Positions 17,256 to 25,376 are shown, numbered from the stretch's first letter. The stretch is DNA of 64,000 bases from Paenibacillus contaminans (GCF_003285015.1 NZ_QMFB01000016.1:150256-214255), one strand, 5' to 3'. A program made the numbers and translations. Notes: generated by a model from the sequence alone, not told the origin.

Positions 17256-18330
17256 TCGAATGCGGGTATGGCTTCATCGCCCGTACGGTTTCCGCAACCG
17301 ATACGCCGTCCACCCATATGCATTGATGCTTGGCTCCGCATCCGCTCCGCTCAAGCTGCCGTTCCACGAATAAGCGTCTCGCTTGCTCGAGCGAGGCGGG
17401 GAGAGGAACAATTGCCGGCGTCAACGCGATATCGCTCAGGGCGGATACGATATGATGGCTCAAGCCGTAATGACGCTCGCGCGGGTCGGCGAAGCTTAAT
17501 CGCGGCATGACGATCGGAATGCCGCCCAGCGCGCTTACGGCATGGACAAGCTCCGCCACCTCGATGGCCGTATGGCCGAGCCGCGTACCCGTGCCCGCGC
17601 TGCCGGGGCCCATGCACGCAATCGCAATGCCGGCATGCAGCGAATGCCGCGCGGCGAGAAGCGCGCTATATTTATTCATCGCCTCAAGATCGCCGCCATA
17701 GGCGTGGCCCGCCGTAACCGTTCCGCACAGCCAGCCTAAACCGCGCAGCGCCGCTGCATGCTGGCTCACGGCAAGCGGCAGCGCTCCTCCATCCGTCATC
17801 ACGTATGCCACAGAAGTGCCTTTCCCGCCATCCGATTGTCCGATGCGGAAGCGAAGCCAGCACAGCGCAACAGGAAGCATACTGTGCAAGCCTCCGATCA
17901 GCACCGGCATCCCTTCCAGCGAAAGCTTGCCGCGAAATTTCGCATGATGGCCGCCGCCATCCTCCTCAACGGCATGCACCGCGCGCTGAACCGGCGTATA
18001 ACGCAGCTTCATCATTTTTCCTGCAGACCGCCCTGCTTGCGAACCATCCCCGTCATTATCGTTCAATCCGATCATGCCGTCATCGCGACTATCGCCATCG
18101 TTCAACAATGCGCAAACGAAGTCGATTCCGCCGGTGCCGAGCTTCAGCTTGACCGCCGTCCGGTTCAGCATGACGCGATCCCCGACCTTCACCGGAGGCA
18201 ATACGTCCGTATAATGGTAAGCTAACGACATCTCCGCAGCCGCACCTTCCAACGCAACGCGCAGCTCTTGAACAGGCCTGTTTTCCAGCTGCTTGCATTG
18301 GACAACTCTGCCTTTGGCCCAATCGATCAT
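17104..18330 (-). CDS. DUF3866 family protein
   Basis: 408-residue protein of the conserved Firmicute/actinobacterial DUF3866 family, function unknown. Visible features: an N-terminal beta-rich segment (KVGDRVMLNRTAVKLKLGTGG), GLHSMLPVALCWLRFR, a glycine-rich Rossmann-like section (IACMGPGSAGTGTRLGHTAIEVAE) and a C-terminal GRGLRDDPSYFLGVCAAAEHA. A GGGGGG tract precedes the ATG. The last 50 codons overlap the candidate mciZ on the other strand; the tail after FRLLPSQADG is low-complexity, consistent with an extension beyond the domain. Confidence 0.85.
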   Translation of the reverse strand: MIDWAKGRVVQCKQLENRPVQELRVALEGAAAEMSLAYHYTDVLPPVKVGDRVMLNRTAVKLKLGTGGIDFVCALLNDGDSRDDGMIGLNDNDGDGSQAGRSAGKMMKLRYTPVQRAVHAVEEDGGGHHAKFRGKLSLEGMPVLIGGLHSMLPVALCWLRFRIGQSDGGKGTSVAYVMTDGGALPLAVSQHAAALRGLGWLCGTVTAGHAYGGDLEAMNKYSALLAARHSLHAGIAIACMGPGSAGTGTRLGHTAIEVAELVHAVSALGGIPIVMPRLSFADPRERHYGLSHHIVSALSDIALTPAIVPLPASLEQARRLFVERQLERSGCGAKHQCIWVDGVSVAETVRAMKPYPHSITTMGRGLRDDPSYFLGVCAAAEHAFRLLPSQADGVPAAPSAEHGDPLPG

Positions 18331-18403
18331 GTCCGTCCCCCCTTATCCGCAGTTTCATCATTGATCTATATGCGGAAAAGGGAGAACATTTTCTTCTTTA
18401 TGC

Positions 18404-18431
18404 GTGAGCCCTGCGGCGAATGTGTTATAAT
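18404..18431 (+). promoter_or_regulatory. probable promoter of the 156-aa gene
   Basis: TATAAT at 18426-18431 with a poor -35 (GTGAGC, 16-nt spacing), about 58 nt upstream of the start codon. Only the -10 element is convincing. Confidence 0.45.
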
Positions 18432-18488
18432 ACGCCATACGGAGCCCATTATGAAGAGAGGGTGCAAGCCCTAACAGGAGGCAGCAGC

Positions 18489-18959
18489 ATGAACGAGTCG
18501 CTAACCGGCAAACAACGCGTTTCCCATAAATTGCTTTCGGAAAGGCTGGAATCGGTAAAGCCGCTGGAACAAAATGATATTGAAACGTATGAGATCGTCA
18601 AAGACCGGATCACCGGAGAACATTACTTGCTCTACTATTACATTCATATCGCGGTCGCGGAAGGCGGCCACAAGGAAACGTATTACCATTTGATGCCGCT
18701 GGAATCGGACGACGTACTGGCAACCATTTTCGGAGATCAAGCCTTCAAATATCCGGAACACTGGCTGAAGCCTTACTTGCGTAACAGCTCCGACGACGAT
18801 TCCTACGTCTGGTACGATCCGTCGTTCGTCGAGGATTTCGATCATTACGAGCAGACCGGACGAAAGCTTCAGGATATGCTGCGCGCATTTAAAGAAGAAG
18901 GCCAGTTCGATGAAAACAAAGTGCGGGAGCTTCTTCGAAAAATGGACGAGGAATCATAA
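18489..18959 (+). CDS. conserved hypothetical protein, 156 aa
   Basis: Not recognised. A perfect AGGAGG (18476-18481) precedes the ATG. The protein is acidic, soluble and rich in aromatic residues (YLRNSSDDDSYVWYDPSFV), with a mixed alpha/beta N-terminal part (YEIVKDRITGEHYLLYYYIH) and a charged helical C terminus (ENKVRELLRKMDEES). No signal peptide or membrane segment. It is monocistronic, with its own promoter-like element and terminator. Confidence 0.75.
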   Translation: MNESLTGKQRVSHKLLSERLESVKPLEQNDIETYEIVKDRITGEHYLLYYYIHIAVAEGGHKETYYHLMPLESDDVLATIFGDQAFKYPEHWLKPYLRNSSDDDSYVWYDPSFVEDFDHYEQTGRKLQDMLRAFKEEGQFDENKVRELLRKMDEES

Positions 18960-18977
18960 TGCAAACTTACAAGGAAA

Positions 18978-19006
18978 ACCGTCCGAATATCACGGACGGT
19001 CCTTTG
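18978..19006 (+). terminator. rho-independent terminator
   Basis: Perfect 8-bp stem ACCGTCCG/CGGACGGT, loop AATATCA, then CCTTTGT, 18 nt after the stop codon. Confidence 0.85.
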
Positions 19007-19033
19007 TGCTCGGCTTTACGTTTGCACGTGTGC

Positions 19034-19152
19034 GAGGTAATGGATTGGGGCTTTCAACCGCTCTTGAAATCGTGTGATCTAGAATTGGATTTGCGGGTAT
19101 CACACGATTTCAAAGGCGGCCCGTAAACTTTGCAGCCCCAACCCACTACCTC
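19034..19152. repeat. 119-nt imperfect palindrome (large hairpin element)
   Basis: Outer arms 19034-19052 and 19134-19152 match over 19 nt with two mismatches (GAGGTAATGGATTGGGGCT). A CCGC/GCGG pair follows (19058-19061 with 19116-19119), then a perfect 15-bp inner stem TTGAAATCGTGTGAT (19064-19078) with its complement at 19099-19113, around a 20-nt loop. It falls between two genes and encodes no plausible protein. It could be a MITE or REP-like mobile hairpin, a remnant of an insertion sequence, or a structured RNA. No second copy was seen in this window. Confidence 0.7.
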
Positions 19153-19174
19153 TTCTCTCCTTCGCTGCTTCTCT

Positions 19175-19526
19175 CTACGTCCTTGTTCCTAACCAGTCTT
19201 TCAGCCGGTATTCATAACCATGCAATCCTTTGTAATACTCCGGATACATTTCCCATCCGCACTTCTCGCACGCAAACTGCGGTGGTACCTCCGGATCTCC
19301 ATCGTCCATAACATCTAAGTCACCTACTACGCTCAGCGGAATTTCCTCCTCCTGACGGCAGCTCAAACAAACATACCTGACCGTCTATTTCTCCTCTAGA
19401 AACTTGCTTCGGCTTGGTAACTGCGGCTTCTTTTTCTTTCCTGGCTTTCGTTTTTTGTATACCGTTGAGATCGTCAATCATCCTTTCCAGACATGCTCTG
19501 CTTTGCTTACAATGGGCGTACTTCAC
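19175..19526 (-). pseudogene. frameshifted small gene with C-terminal CxxC motif
   Basis: Two overlapping minus-strand frames look like one protein broken by a frameshift. The first starts at GTG 19526 with a GGGAG site 7 nt upstream and gives 68 residues to 19320, with a basic coiled middle (KTKARKEKEAAVTKPKQ) and VCLFELP. The second covers 19366-19175 (63 residues: an acidic run, FACEKCGWEMYPEYYKGLHG). Joined by a +1 shift at about 19350 they give a protein of about 115-128 residues. The alternative is two coupled genes, the second starting at a TTG without a ribosome site. Not assigned to a family; the flanking 119-nt hairpin suggests a disturbed region. Confidence 0.45.
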
Positions 19527-19590
19527 CTACAATCTCCCGTCCTTTCCGCGGATTTGAGCTGTCTTCCGCGATATACTTGCCGGCAATTTG

Positions 19591-19624
19591 AAAAGGAGCA
19601 TTCGCTAACGCGAACGCTCCTTTT
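19591..19624 (-). terminator. terminator containing the stop codon of the SRPBCC gene
   Basis: Stem AAAAGGAGC-(A)TTCGC / GCGAA(C)-GCTCCTTTT around a short loop; the stop codon of the minus-strand gene (19605-19607) lies in the upper stem and loop. T runs on both sides make it potentially bidirectional. Confidence 0.8.
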
Positions 19625-20264
19625 CTTGACGCAAGTCTGCTAACAGGTTCAAGCGATCCGTCACATGTTCCCAATGCCGCAGCATAATTTCGCGTATATA
19701 CGGATCTTCCAGTTTCTCCTGATGAAAGCTGATTGTCGTCTTTCCCCCGCTTGCCGGTAAGACTCGAATCTGGAGCGCGGACGAATCGTCCCACTCCTTG
19801 CGCTGCCAAGACATGCGCATATGGCTAACCGGTTTGAACAAGCGGAGCTGAGCGGATGTCCCGTCCTCGGCCAACAAGCTTAGTCCGGCTTGCAGACGGT
19901 AAGAAGCCGTCTCGCCCAGCCATAAACCGACGCCTTCTTTCGAAATCAGCAAGTCCCATGCCTCCTCCAACGAGAGGGGTAACGTCCTTCTGACTCCGAT
20001 CTGAAATCCAACATCCGCCGTAAGACCTACGGGCTTCCGTCCAAGCAGCCATTCATACATAACGGCTGTTATTTCACTCCACTGCGGATTCATACCGCCG
20101 TCAGCCGTCAAATAGTCGACGATTTCCTCATGCGTCCAATCCGGCTCAGCGATTTGCTGCAGCTCTACCACCCATCGCTCCCATGTTTTACCCGTATGTT
20201 CATGCAAAGCATTTCTAAATATCGCACCGGCCAAGTTCCTTCCTCCTTCTAACTCCTTATACAT
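19605..20264 (-). CDS. SRPBCC/AHSA1-type protein with N-terminal DUF4287-like domain
   Basis: 219 residues in two parts. Residues 1-75 resemble the DUF4287 helical domain (KTWERWVVELQQIAEP, EEIVDYLTADGGMNPQWSEITAVMYEWLLGRK). The rest is an activator-of-Hsp90-ATPase-like SRPBCC domain (VRRTLPLSLEEAWDLLISKEGVGLWLGE ... MSWQRKEWDDSSALQIRV ... TTISFHQEKL). Such proteins bind hydrophobic small molecules or act as stress proteins; no ligand can be inferred. Monocistronic, with its stop codon inside its terminator. Confidence 0.8.
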   Translation of the reverse strand: MYKELEGGRNLAGAIFRNALHEHTGKTWERWVVELQQIAEPDWTHEEIVDYLTADGGMNPQWSEITAVMYEWLLGRKPVGLTADVGFQIGVRRTLPLSLEEAWDLLISKEGVGLWLGETASYRLQAGLSLLAEDGTSAQLRLFKPVSHMRMSWQRKEWDDSSALQIRVLPASGGKTTISFHQEKLEDPYIREIMLRHWEHVTDRLNLLADLRQEKERSR

Positions 20265-20356
20265 TCTTGCGCTTAATTAAACTTTATTATAGTTCATATG
20301 CACTGACAAGGGTTGTCAGTTGATTCGGAATCGGACACATTTCATAATGCGTTCAT

Positions 20357-21178
20357 CTAATTGAATAAATCGCCGGGAACTTTACCTTCCCAAGTCTGCG
20401 GCGCGCTCAAGCCAAGTGCATAAGCTACAACAGCGGCAGTGTCCTTGATCGACAAGTCGGCCGCCAGCTTCGTTCCCGGTTTAATGCCGGGCCCGTAACA
20501 GCCCCAGAAAATCGTCATATCAAGCGGGTCTGCGCTACCGTGCGATTTCGGCTTGCCGTCGCCTCCGCCGCCGTGGTCGGTCGTAATGATAACGAGGCTA
20601 TCCTTCATCAATCCCGCATCTTCGATCGCGGCGAGCACCGTTCCGATATAACCGTCGCAATCGGTTATCGACTGCAAATGTCCCTCATTGCCGTAGCCGT
20701 GCTTATGCCCTGCTGCGTCGACCTGGTCGAATTGCATATACAAGATTTTGACGTCCGGATTGGCGCGGATGTAATCCGCAGCCGCTTCCGCAAGATCGGG
20801 CGAAGGAAGCGAAACGGCGTGCAGCCCGCAAGATTGTTCTATAATTCCGTCGTTAATCGGCGACCATTCGCTGAAAGCGGCCAGCTTGCAATCCGGCCAT
20901 GCCTGACGGGCAAGCTTCAGGAATGACGGGTACGGCGAGTTTTCAGGATACGGCAGTGTCGCTGCTTTTTCATTCGTCAGCTCGTGCTTCTCCGGATCGA
21001 CTCCGTGAAACATCGCTCCCCAGCATTCGGCGCTGATCGATGGGAAAACCGTTTGCGCTTCGTAAGTGAGCGCGCCTGCCTCCAGCAGCTTGAGAATATT
21101 CGGCGTGTCGGTATTTCGGATGAATTGTCCCGCGCCGTCGATACCAAGCACAAACACCCGGTTAATCGTCCTGCTCAC
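20357..21178 (-). CDS. alkaline phosphatase superfamily protein (nucleotide pyrophosphatase/phosphodiesterase type)
   Basis: About 273 residues. The start is taken as GTG 21178 (VSRTINRVFVLGIDGAG) because AAAGG is 9 nt upstream of it; in-frame ATGs at 21187/21184 abut that site. Metal-site motifs of the superfamily are present: LGIDGAG, TVFPSISAECWGAMFHG with the nucleophile region, DQVDAAGHKHG and TTDHGGGG. It resembles small cytosolic type I phosphodiesterase/nucleotide pyrophosphatases. No signal peptide. The exact phosphate-ester substrate is unknown. Confidence 0.85.
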   Translation of the reverse strand: MSRTINRVFVLGIDGAGQFIRNTDTPNILKLLEAGALTYEAQTVFPSISAECWGAMFHGVDPEKHELTNEKAATLPYPENSPYPSFLKLARQAWPDCKLAAFSEWSPINDGIIEQSCGLHAVSLPSPDLAEAAADYIRANPDVKILYMQFDQVDAAGHKHGYGNEGHLQSITDCDGYIGTVLAAIEDAGLMKDSLVIITTDHGGGGDGKPKSHGSADPLDMTIFWGCYGPGIKPGTKLAADLSIKDTAAVVAYALGLSAPQTWEGKVPGDLFN

Positions 21179-21297
21179 AATCATCATCCTTTCTCTGTCA
21201 TGGTTGATAGGTAACTTAACCTAATCTTATCGAATCCGCCCAAAGTGTCAAGAAAAAATAACACAAAACAACCAATAACACAAAAATCAATTCACTC

Positions 21298-21326
21298 TTG
21301 CTTTCCGAAACGATCGCCGATATAAT
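21298..21326 (+). promoter_or_regulatory. sigma-A promoter of the ABC-F leader
   Basis: TTGCTT, 17 nt, TATAAT on the plus strand, predicting a transcript start near 21333, about 350 nt before the ABC-F start codon. Confidence 0.85.
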
Positions 21327-21363
21327 GACACTATCTTACAGACCGGAGGTACCCACGAGTCCG

Positions 21364-21375
21364 ATGAACAACTAA
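21364..21375 (+). CDS. candidate three-codon upstream ORF (Met-Asn-Asn)
   Basis: ATG-AAC-AAC-TAA is the first ATG after the GGAGG of the leader; spacing of 14 nt is longer than ideal. Very short ORFs of this kind sense ribosome-targeting drugs in ABC-F leaders. An alternative start is ATG 21379, but that frame has no ribosome site and an unlikely protein. Confidence 0.35.
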   Translation: MNN

Positions 21376-21595
21376 TTCATGAATTTTCCGAACGAGTTTG
21401 AATGGCGAACGTTCAACGAACTGCCTATCGGCGGCGCGTACGGGATTTTTATGTCTTGTTCAGGACTTGCGGGTATTTTTATGCGTATTTTCGGTTTTTC
21501 GGCCGGGATGCCTGTTTCATGCGGGCTTATTCTCGTGTTGCCGTTTACGCCGATACGGCCCCTCTTGAACCCGATATTTTCGTACACGTCCACAG

Positions 21596-21622
21596 CCGCA
21601 GGCATAGCCTGGCGGTTTTTTT
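21596..21622 (+). terminator. attenuator terminator upstream of the ABC-F gene
   Basis: CCGC-AGGC / GCCT-G-GCGG stem with loop ATA and one bulge, followed directly by seven T residues. It lies within the leader, before the coding region, so its job is regulatory. Confidence 0.85.
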
Positions 21623-21682
21623 GTCGACTAAAAAAGAAACGATTATCCCTTATCGGAATCGAATGATCGGGAGTGAACCTGT

Positions 21683-23560
21683 ATGACGATTATTAAAACA
21701 AAAGGCCTTTCCAAGGAATGGAACGGAAAGCCCCTCTTTCAAAATATCGATCTTGACATAACCGCCGGCGAGCGGATCGCTTTCTTCGGTCCAAACGGAA
21801 TCGGCAAAACGACACTGCTGCTAACTCTTCTCGGCAAAATCGAGGCGGATGGCGGTACCATCGAACGTCGGCTGCCTCTGGAATCTTGGGGATGGCTGAA
21901 CCAGCATATAACTGCAGGCCTTGAGCAAACGGCGCTTGAATTCGTATTCGCAGGCAATCCGCCGCTGGATCGTACGAGAAAAGAAATGCTGGAGGCACAA
22001 GCCGCGCTGCATGATTCCGCGATGAAGGAGGAGGAATATTCCTTCTGGATGGAACGTTACACGCAAGCATATGAAAGCTTCCTTTCGCTTGACGGCTACG
22101 AATGGGAAAGAAAAGCGGAGAGAAGTTTGCTCCAGCTCAAGCTCGAACCGCAGCTCTGGCACGAACCGTTCGCGAAGCTGAGCGGCGGACAAAAAACGAA
22201 GGCGCAAATCGCCAGGCAAATCGCTGCCGAGCCGAAGCTGATCGTGCTGGACGAACCGACCAACCATCTGGACCGGGAGTCGCTCGAGTGGCTGGAGCGC
22301 TGGCTTCAGTCATATGACGGCACTATCCTGTTCGTTTCGCATGACCGGGCATTTCTCGACAGCGTTGCGGACGCGATTTACGAACTGTCTTCTGCCGGAT
22401 GCAAACGGTATGCAGGCGGATACTCGGAATACCGCAAGCAAAAGCAAATCGAGCTGCAAACGCAGCAAACGATGTATCGCAAGCAGGAACAGGAACGGGA
22501 GGCGCTGCTGGCTTGCATACAGCGTTATAAGCAATGGTTCCAGGTCGCTCACCGCGATGCGGCCAAGGTCGAAGACCCTGTGACGAAGGGCTTCTGGCAG
22601 GCAAGAGCAGGCAAAAACGTCTCTCGCTTTCATGCCAAGGAGAAGGCGCTCGAGCGGCTGGAGCAAAACCGCGTCGACATGCCGAAGCAGGCTCCAAGCG
22701 TCCACGTCCGGTTCGGGCATGACGCGATCGCCGCAAATACGCTTCTGAAGACGGAGCGCATGACTTTCGGCTATAACGATCGGAGCACGCTATTCCGCGA
22801 TGTCTCGCTTTCTATTGAGCGGAATGAGCGCATCGCCGTCATCGGCCCGAACGGTGCGGGCAAAACGACGCTGCTCAAGCTTCTGCTTGGCCATTTGCAG
22901 CCGACGGCAGGAAGCGTGACTTGCAATCCGCAAGTGAAAGCGGGATATTTCTCGCAGGAGCTCGAGCAGCTGGAAAACGGCGAATCCGCACTCGACCAGC
23001 TGCTCGGTTTGCCCGATATGACACAGTCGCAGGCGCGAACGATACTCGGTTGTTTTCTTTTCTCCCGCGACGACGCTTTCAAGAAGCCGGAAGAGATGAG
23101 CATGGGCGAAAAATGCCGGCTTGCCTTTATCAAGCTTTATTTCAGCGGGGCTAACCTTCTCGTGCTGGACGAACCGACCAACTACCTCGATATCGACACC
23201 CGCGAGCGGATGGAGGAAGCGTTCCAGCGTTTTCCCGGCACGATCGTCATCGTATCGCATGACCGGTACTTGATCGATAAGCTGGCTACACGCATCGTGC
23301 TGATCGACGGCGGCGCGGTCACGCAATACGCCGGCACTTACCGCGAGTTTACGGAGCGTAATTCCGCAAAAGGCGCGGTTACAGCGGAGGAGCAGTCGCT
23401 TTTAAACGAGCTACAGCGGTTGGAGCTGGACTTTTCCACGCTTATGGTCAAAAATACCGGGGACGATCCGGAACAAAATGAGCAGCTGCTGCAGGATGCT
23501 AGAAACATTCGTACGGAAATAGAACGGCTGAAAAAAACGATGAAAGACGCAAAAAGCTAA
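21683..23560 (+). CDS. ABC-F family ATPase, probable ribosome-protection (antibiotic resistance) type
   Basis: 625-residue soluble protein with two ABC domains and no membrane segments. Domain 1: Walker A GPNGIGKTT (about residue 35), signature KLSGGQKTKAQ, Walker B LIVLDEPTNHLD. An interdomain linker (about residues 250-330) is rich in Gln, Lys and Arg. Domain 2: GPNGAGKTT, a variant signature EMSMGEKCRLAF, LLVLDEPTNYLD. The C-terminal extension is coiled-coil (LLNELQRLELD). ABC-F proteins bind the ribosomal E site; resistance members displace drugs. The attenuator leader favours drug-induced resistance (VmlR/Vga-like) over a housekeeping role, but drug class cannot be read. Start supported by GGGAGTG 7 nt upstream. 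Confidence 0.9.
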   Translation: MTIIKTKGLSKEWNGKPLFQNIDLDITAGERIAFFGPNGIGKTTLLLTLLGKIEADGGTIERRLPLESWGWLNQHITAGLEQTALEFVFAGNPPLDRTRKEMLEAQAALHDSAMKEEEYSFWMERYTQAYESFLSLDGYEWERKAERSLLQLKLEPQLWHEPFAKLSGGQKTKAQIARQIAAEPKLIVLDEPTNHLDRESLEWLERWLQSYDGTILFVSHDRAFLDSVADAIYELSSAGCKRYAGGYSEYRKQKQIELQTQQTMYRKQEQEREALLACIQRYKQWFQVAHRDAAKVEDPVTKGFWQARAGKNVSRFHAKEKALERLEQNRVDMPKQAPSVHVRFGHDAIAANTLLKTERMTFGYNDRSTLFRDVSLSIERNERIAVIGPNGAGKTTLLKLLLGHLQPTAGSVTCNPQVKAGYFSQELEQLENGESALDQLLGLPDMTQSQARTILGCFLFSRDDAFKKPEEMSMGEKCRLAFIKLYFSGANLLVLDEPTNYLDIDTRERMEEAFQRFPGTIVIVSHDRYLIDKLATRIVLIDGGAVTQYAGTYREFTERNSAKGAVTAEEQSLLNELQRLELDFSTLMVKNTGDDPEQNEQLLQDARNIRTEIERLKKTMKDAKS

Positions 23561-23910
23561 TCGCTCTATCCATTGCCTCTAATCGAATTTACTTCTTCTT
23601 TTCCGTACCGCGTACGACTCACGTCGCGCGGTGCTCGGTCACACATCGGCCGTTATACCTCGTGCGGCAAGAAAAAGCCTCAATCGGCATCGGCCGATTG
23701 AGGCTTTTCTGGGCGTATTTGTGATTTCAATGATTCGTCAGCAATCGGAATTACCGGGTTGCCGATGTTGACGGCGGCCTGGTGCCGGTTTCGGCTCCCG
23801 GGCCGGCGCACAAGAGGTTTGACTGCCACTATCTCACCGAGCACCGCAGGCATGGAGCCGCAACGCTGCGGATCTCCAATTCCCGCGGGTGGCCGAGCTG
23901 CCCCTTCCGC
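23561..23910. other. gene-free region after the ABC-F gene
   Basis: 350 nt between convergent genes. It contains the bidirectional terminator at 23673-23708. Downstream open frames on the plus strand run antisense into the peptidase gene and have no ribosome site; I see no gene. Confidence 0.5.
23673..23708. terminator. bidirectional rho-independent terminator
   Basis: Perfect 16-bp stem AAAAGCCTCAATCGGC with loop ATCG, A run on one side and T run on the other; serves the ABC-F gene and possibly the convergent peptidase gene. Confidence 0.95.
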
Positions 23911-25050
23911 CTACGCGCGTTTCATTGCTGCGGCTTCCTCAATGATCGCCAGAACCGCTTTTGCGGTGTCGACAAGCTCGCTGAGCGGGATTTGTTCCTT
24001 CGTCGTATGGATGTGCTCATACCCTACGGCCAGGTTGACCGTCGGCACGCCCATACCGTTGAAAATATTGGCGTCGCTGCCGCCGCCGGAATGAAACGTC
24101 GTCGGATTTTTGCCGATTTTCCGCAGTGCTCCGCTGGTAAGTTTCACGACTTCCGACGATTCGTCGAACATGAAGGACGGATATATCAGCTCATGCTTGA
24201 ACTCTACCGTACCGCCCATTTCTTGCGCCGCCGATTCGCTGGCCGAGCGCATGGCTTCGATCTGCTTATCGAGCTTCTCGCCGACGATACTGCGCGCTTC
24301 GGCCTGCAGCGTAACCGAATCGCAAACGATATTGGTCGCTCCGCCGCCCATGAAGCTGCCGATATTGGCGGTCGTCTCTTTGTCGATCCGGCCGAGCGGC
24401 ATGCGGGAAACCGCTTTGCTCGCCACGGTGATCGCGCTGACGCCATCCTCCGGATTTACGCCGGCGTGCGCCGACTTGCCGCCGAAAACGATCGATATTT
24501 TCGCTTGCGACGGCGCAGCCACGGCGATCTCGCCGACTTTGCCGTTCGAGTCCAGCGCAAAGCCGAACTCCGCGTCCAGCCGTTTCGAATCCATGGCGCG
24601 AGCCCCCATAAGGCCGGATTCTTCTCCGACCGTAATGACGAACTGCACTTGACCATGATCGATCTTGTTTTCCTCCAGAACGCGAACCGCTTCCAGCATA
24701 GCCGCAAGGCCCGCTTTATCGTCGCTTCCGAGAATCGTCGTGCCGTCTCCTCTTATGTAGCCGTCATCGTCCAACCGCGGCTTGATCCCTTTGCCCGGTA
24801 CGACCGTATCCATGTGCGACGTAAAGAAAATCGGCGGCGCTTCCGCACCTCCCGCGGTCGCCGGCAGCGTGCAAATCAAATTGCCTGCGCCATGCCCTGT
24901 TTTCGCCGCGGCATCGTCCTCTTCCACCTTCATCCCGAGCGAAGCGAACTTTTCCTTCAGCACTTTGCTTATCTCCTGCTCGTGCTTCGTTTCGCTGTCC
25001 ACGCGGACCAGCTCGAAAAACTCTTCCATTAAACGTTCCTGCCGAATCAT
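23911..25050 (-). CDS. M20/M42-type metallopeptidase (PepT-like, YqjE family)
   Basis: 379-residue zinc peptidase related to tripeptidase T. Metal ligands and motifs in order: TSHMDTVVPG (His and Asp, about residue 78), GSDDKAGLAA, GEESGLMGA (catalytic Glu pair), FALDSNG, and the C-terminal SGGGSDANIF and YEHIHTTKEQ. The dimerisation lid domain sits between (GKSAHAGVNPEDG). Length is that of B. subtilis YqjE. It probably trims small peptides in the cytosol. It is divergent from the Prli42 gene, an arrangement near the bkd genes that is shared with other Bacillales. Confidence 0.9.
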   Translation of the reverse strand: MIRQERLMEEFFELVRVDSETKHEQEISKVLKEKFASLGMKVEEDDAAAKTGHGAGNLICTLPATAGGAEAPPIFFTSHMDTVVPGKGIKPRLDDDGYIRGDGTTILGSDDKAGLAAMLEAVRVLEENKIDHGQVQFVITVGEESGLMGARAMDSKRLDAEFGFALDSNGKVGEIAVAAPSQAKISIVFGGKSAHAGVNPEDGVSAITVASKAVSRMPLGRIDKETTANIGSFMGGGATNIVCDSVTLQAEARSIVGEKLDKQIEAMRSASESAAQEMGGTVEFKHELIYPSFMFDESSEVVKLTSGALRKIGKNPTTFHSGGGSDANIFNGMGVPTVNLAVGYEHIHTTKEQIPLSELVDTAKAVLAIIEEAAAMKRA

Positions 25051-25203
25051 CGGACTTCCCTCCGCTCCGTAAAATAGGTTACAATATAAGGGACTGTCTG
25101 GCTTCTTAGACTGCGCATTTGCGTTTATGCCTAGAAGCTATGGTTCCAGTATAACCATATTCGAAACACGCCAACAAGCAATCATAGATAAGGAGTCGAT
25201 CGC

Positions 25204-25311
25204 ATGTCACGCCGCAACAAACTATGGTTTCGCGTCATCATTTACGTTATTCTCATTACGATGGTATTGTCCAGTCTTATTCTGGCGATAACGTCTGCCG
25301 TTACCATGTAG
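25204..25311 (+). CDS. Prli42-like stressosome-associated membrane miniprotein
   Basis: 35 residues: basic start MSRRNKLWFR, then one transmembrane helix (VIIYVILITMVLSSLILAI). An AAGGAG site stands 8 nt before the ATG. Size, basic N terminus, and the (M)VLSS/T-L pattern fit Prli42, the membrane tether that links the stressosome to the membrane in Listeria; homologues in Bacillales also neighbour the YqjE-type peptidase and bkd genes. No stressosome genes (rsbR/S/T) are in the window. Confidence 0.7.
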   Translation: MSRRNKLWFRVIIYVILITMVLSSLILAITSAVTM

Positions 25312-25376
25312 TCAGGCTTAGCGTTACCGTTATCGATGGACGCAAACCGTGCTTCAGCCGATAAGGAGAATCGGAC

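Larger units (their letters stand above)
21333..21682 (+). promoter_or_regulatory. attenuator leader RNA of the ABC-F gene
   Basis: A 350-nt untranslated leader that begins at a strong promoter, carries a consensus GGAGG (21345-21349) before a very short ORF, and contains an intrinsic terminator (21596-21622) about 60 nt before the ABC-F gene. ATGCCTG at 21508-21514 is exactly complementary to CAGGCAT at 21599-21605, which covers the left arm and loop of the terminator, so it can act as antiterminator. This is the layout of ribosome-mediated attenuation known for ABC-F and other antibiotic resistance genes: drug-stalled ribosomes on the short ORF would favour readthrough. Open frames in this stretch on either strand look like noncoding sequence. 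Confidence 0.75.

Noticed and set aside
21372..21666. Open frames on both strands of the ABC-F leader; the minus-strand one (VDVYENIGFKRGRI) recalls a GNAT C terminus
   Set aside because: No ribosome site, no acetyl-CoA motif, and the DNA is better explained as a structured attenuator leader.
23759..25072. Plus-strand frames of 416 and 180 codons opposite the M20 peptidase gene
   Set aside because: Antisense to a well-supported metallopeptidase; no ribosome site.
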